Source: an uncultured Eggerthellaceae bacterium
Lineage (GTDB): Bacteria; Actinomycetota; Coriobacteriia; Coriobacteriales; Eggerthellaceae
Direction of reading: 5' to 3'
Length of the DNA: 64,000 nucleotides
NCBI GenBank assembly: GCA_910584145.1
Contig: CAJTXX010000001.1
Coordinates: 1 to 64,000 of the forward strand
Of the stretch, positions 62,884 through 64,000 are shown one piece after another. The stretch's first letter is position 1. Every line of letters starts with the position of its first letter. The notes under the pieces are model-generated. The model had not been told where the DNA came from, did no database searches, and saw nothing but the letters and a program-made list of their open reading frames with translations. Both the position numbers and the translations under genes were made by a program.

Positions 62884-63801
62884 ATGCTCTTCTCCATCCT
62901 CACATCCGCATCGCTTCTCGGTATCATCGTAGTCGCGGTCCTCGCGGTCATCATCCTGTTCGTGGGGATATACGTGGTGCCGCAGCAGAGCGTGTTCATC
63001 ATCGAGCGGTTCGGCAAGTTCCATCGCCTTGCCGACCCGGGCATCCATGTGAAGATACCTCTGGTCGACCGCATCGCCACGAAGGTGTCCATGCGCATCC
63101 ATCAGATGGACCAGTCGGTCACCACGAAGACGGTCGACAACGTGTTCGTGAACCTGAACGTGTCGGTGCAGTACCGAGTGGACGATAAGAATATCGCAGC
63201 ATCGTTCTACGAGCTGAGCAGCCCGGAGACCCAGATACGCGCCTACGTGGAGGACAACATCCGCAACGCGGTGCCCACGCTCACGCTCGACGACGCGTTC
63301 GTGCAGAAGGACAAGATCGCCAACGACGTGCAGGAGACGCTGCGCGCATCCATGAGCCAGTTCGGCTTCGTGATAATCCGCACGCTGATAACCGATATCG
63401 AGCCCGATGCAGCCGTGCGCGACGCCATGAACTCCATCAACGAGAGCCAGCGGCGCAAAGAGGCGGCGCGTGAGCTCGCTGAGGCTGACAAGATCACCGT
63501 GGTGGTGAAGGCTGAGGCAGAGGCTGAGCAGGCGCGCCTGCACGGCATGGGCATCGCCAATCAGCGCAAGGCCATCGTCGATGGACTGCATCGCAGCTTT
63601 GAGGAGCTGAAGCAAGACGGCATGACCGAGAGCGAGATCATGTCCATCATCCTGACCGAGCAGTACCTAGACGTGCTGAGCCGCTTCGCGGACAGCCCGA
63701 ACATGAAAGTGCTGATGATGCCCTCCGACATCAGCGCGGTCGGCGAGATGCAGCAGAGCATCATCGCTAGCATCGAGGCTACCAACGGTCTGCAACGCTA
63801 A
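62884..63801 (+). CDS. SPFH/Band 7 membrane protein (stomatin/QmcA-like)
   Basis: A 305-residue protein with an N-terminal membrane anchor (residues 10-32, LLGIIVVAVLAVIILFVGIY). The Band 7 domain reads VPQQSVFIIERFGKFHRLAD, PGIHVKIPLVDRIATKVSMR, then DNIRNAVPTLTLDDAF. A coiled-coil segment follows (AARELAEADKITVVVKAEAE). These proteins form large membrane rings or microdomains, often partnering proteases. GAAAGGAACC precedes the ATG. Confidence 0.93.
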   Translation: MLFSILTSASLLGIIVVAVLAVIILFVGIYVVPQQSVFIIERFGKFHRLADPGIHVKIPLVDRIATKVSMRIHQMDQSVTTKTVDNVFVNLNVSVQYRVDDKNIAASFYELSSPETQIRAYVEDNIRNAVPTLTLDDAFVQKDKIANDVQETLRASMSQFGFVIIRTLITDIEPDAAVRDAMNSINESQRRKEAARELAEADKITVVVKAEAEAEQARLHGMGIANQRKAIVDGLHRSFEELKQDGMTESEIMSIILTEQYLDVLSRFADSPNMKVLMMPSDISAVGEMQQSIIASIEATNGLQR

Positions 63802-63859
63802 CGTAGAGCCTTGACGCATCGGGCGAGCAACCGATCGGCTTCGGTCAGAGGAGATGCGC

Positions 63860-64000
63860 ATGAATGGCGAGCAACAGGATGTTCCCTCCTACAGCTACAA
63901 GGACACGGAGGCGTATCGAAAAGCCTGTCAGGAAGAAGAGCGGAAAGAGGCGGACAGCGACGAGCGAAAGCTCTTTGAGCTTCCGAGTGAGCGCGCTGCA
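63860..64000 (+). CDS. Hypothetical protein, N-terminal part, cut by window edge
   Basis: The ATG at 63860 has AGAGG eight bases upstream. The visible 47 residues start MNGEQQDVPSYSYKDTEAYR and are very rich in Glu, Lys and Arg, suggesting a soluble charged N-terminus. It follows the SPFH gene by 58 bases and may be cotranscribed. No family is recognisable from this part. Confidence 0.55.
   Translation, partial: MNGEQQDVPSYSYKDTEAYRKACQEEERKEADSDERKLFELPSERAA

Overview
The window is high-GC DNA with dense genes, GTG/TTG starts and strong AGGAGG-type ribosome binding sites. It carries an actinobacterial-type informational core (argS, rpsA-coaE-uvrB-recN, pheS-pheT, ECF transporter genes) beside a decayed DMSO-reductase-type operon, HxlR, LysR and AraC regulators, SemiSWEET and flavin reductase relics. 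This mix suggests a gut or oral member of Coriobacteriia, most likely Eggerthellaceae. That assignment is inference from gene content, not from a marker search.

Layout. (1) 1-10,950 is an accessory region rich in REP-like palindromes, with a truncated RAYT transposase at the left edge. Two HxlR/GNAT-type genes are followed by a 4.39-kb tandem duplication. Each copy holds a MerR regulator, a carboxymuconolactone decarboxylase-cupin fusion, a frameshifted flavodoxin lipoprotein, an aldo/keto reductase and a membrane-anchored XRE regulator. (2) 10,946-18,834 holds a membrane protein, an AbiEi/AbiEii toxin-antitoxin pair, and a two-component system plus MacB-like ABC exporter whose first gene overlaps the AbiEii stop. 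(3) 18,950-23,139 holds a DUF4143-type ATPase behind an iterated palindromic repeat, a QueG-like Fe-S protein and a scarred oxidoreductase locus. (4) 23,287-28,259 holds a compact HipA/HipT-like kinase overlapping a 1366-residue protein with an internal XRE helix-turn-helix. This is the best candidate for an undescribed toxin/antitoxin or defence system. (5) 28,278-44,296 holds transporters (SemiSWEET, MFS, EamA, MATE with a structured, terminator-bearing leader, a fused CydDC-like ABC exporter), regulators, oxidoreductases and several gene relics. (6) 44,486-64,000 is mostly conserved housekeeping: msrA, a glycine riboswitch with a sodium:alanine/glycine symporter, argS, three tRNAs, rpsA, coaE, uvrB, recN, an ECF module, a secreted coiled-coil/DPBB protein, pheS-pheT, a small Lys/Glu-rich protein, a signal peptidase relic and an SPFH protein.

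How the parts fit. The MerR regulators sit under promoters with a 19-bp spacer carrying a palindrome, and the same architecture drives the convergent aldo/keto reductase. Each duplicated unit therefore looks like a self-contained redox- or electrophile-responsive regulon. AbiE has a perfect inverted repeat framing its promoter, as expected for autoregulation, and its ATGA overlaps may tie the downstream sensor/ABC genes to it. The sensor kinase there has Tyr in place of the H-box His. Several genes are broken (flavodoxin twice, a small membrane protein, molybdopterin subunit, LysR, GmrSD-type nuclease, flavin reductase, signal peptidase). Two of the breaks are single-base changes in C/G runs, so sequencing error should be excluded before calling those two true pseudogenes.
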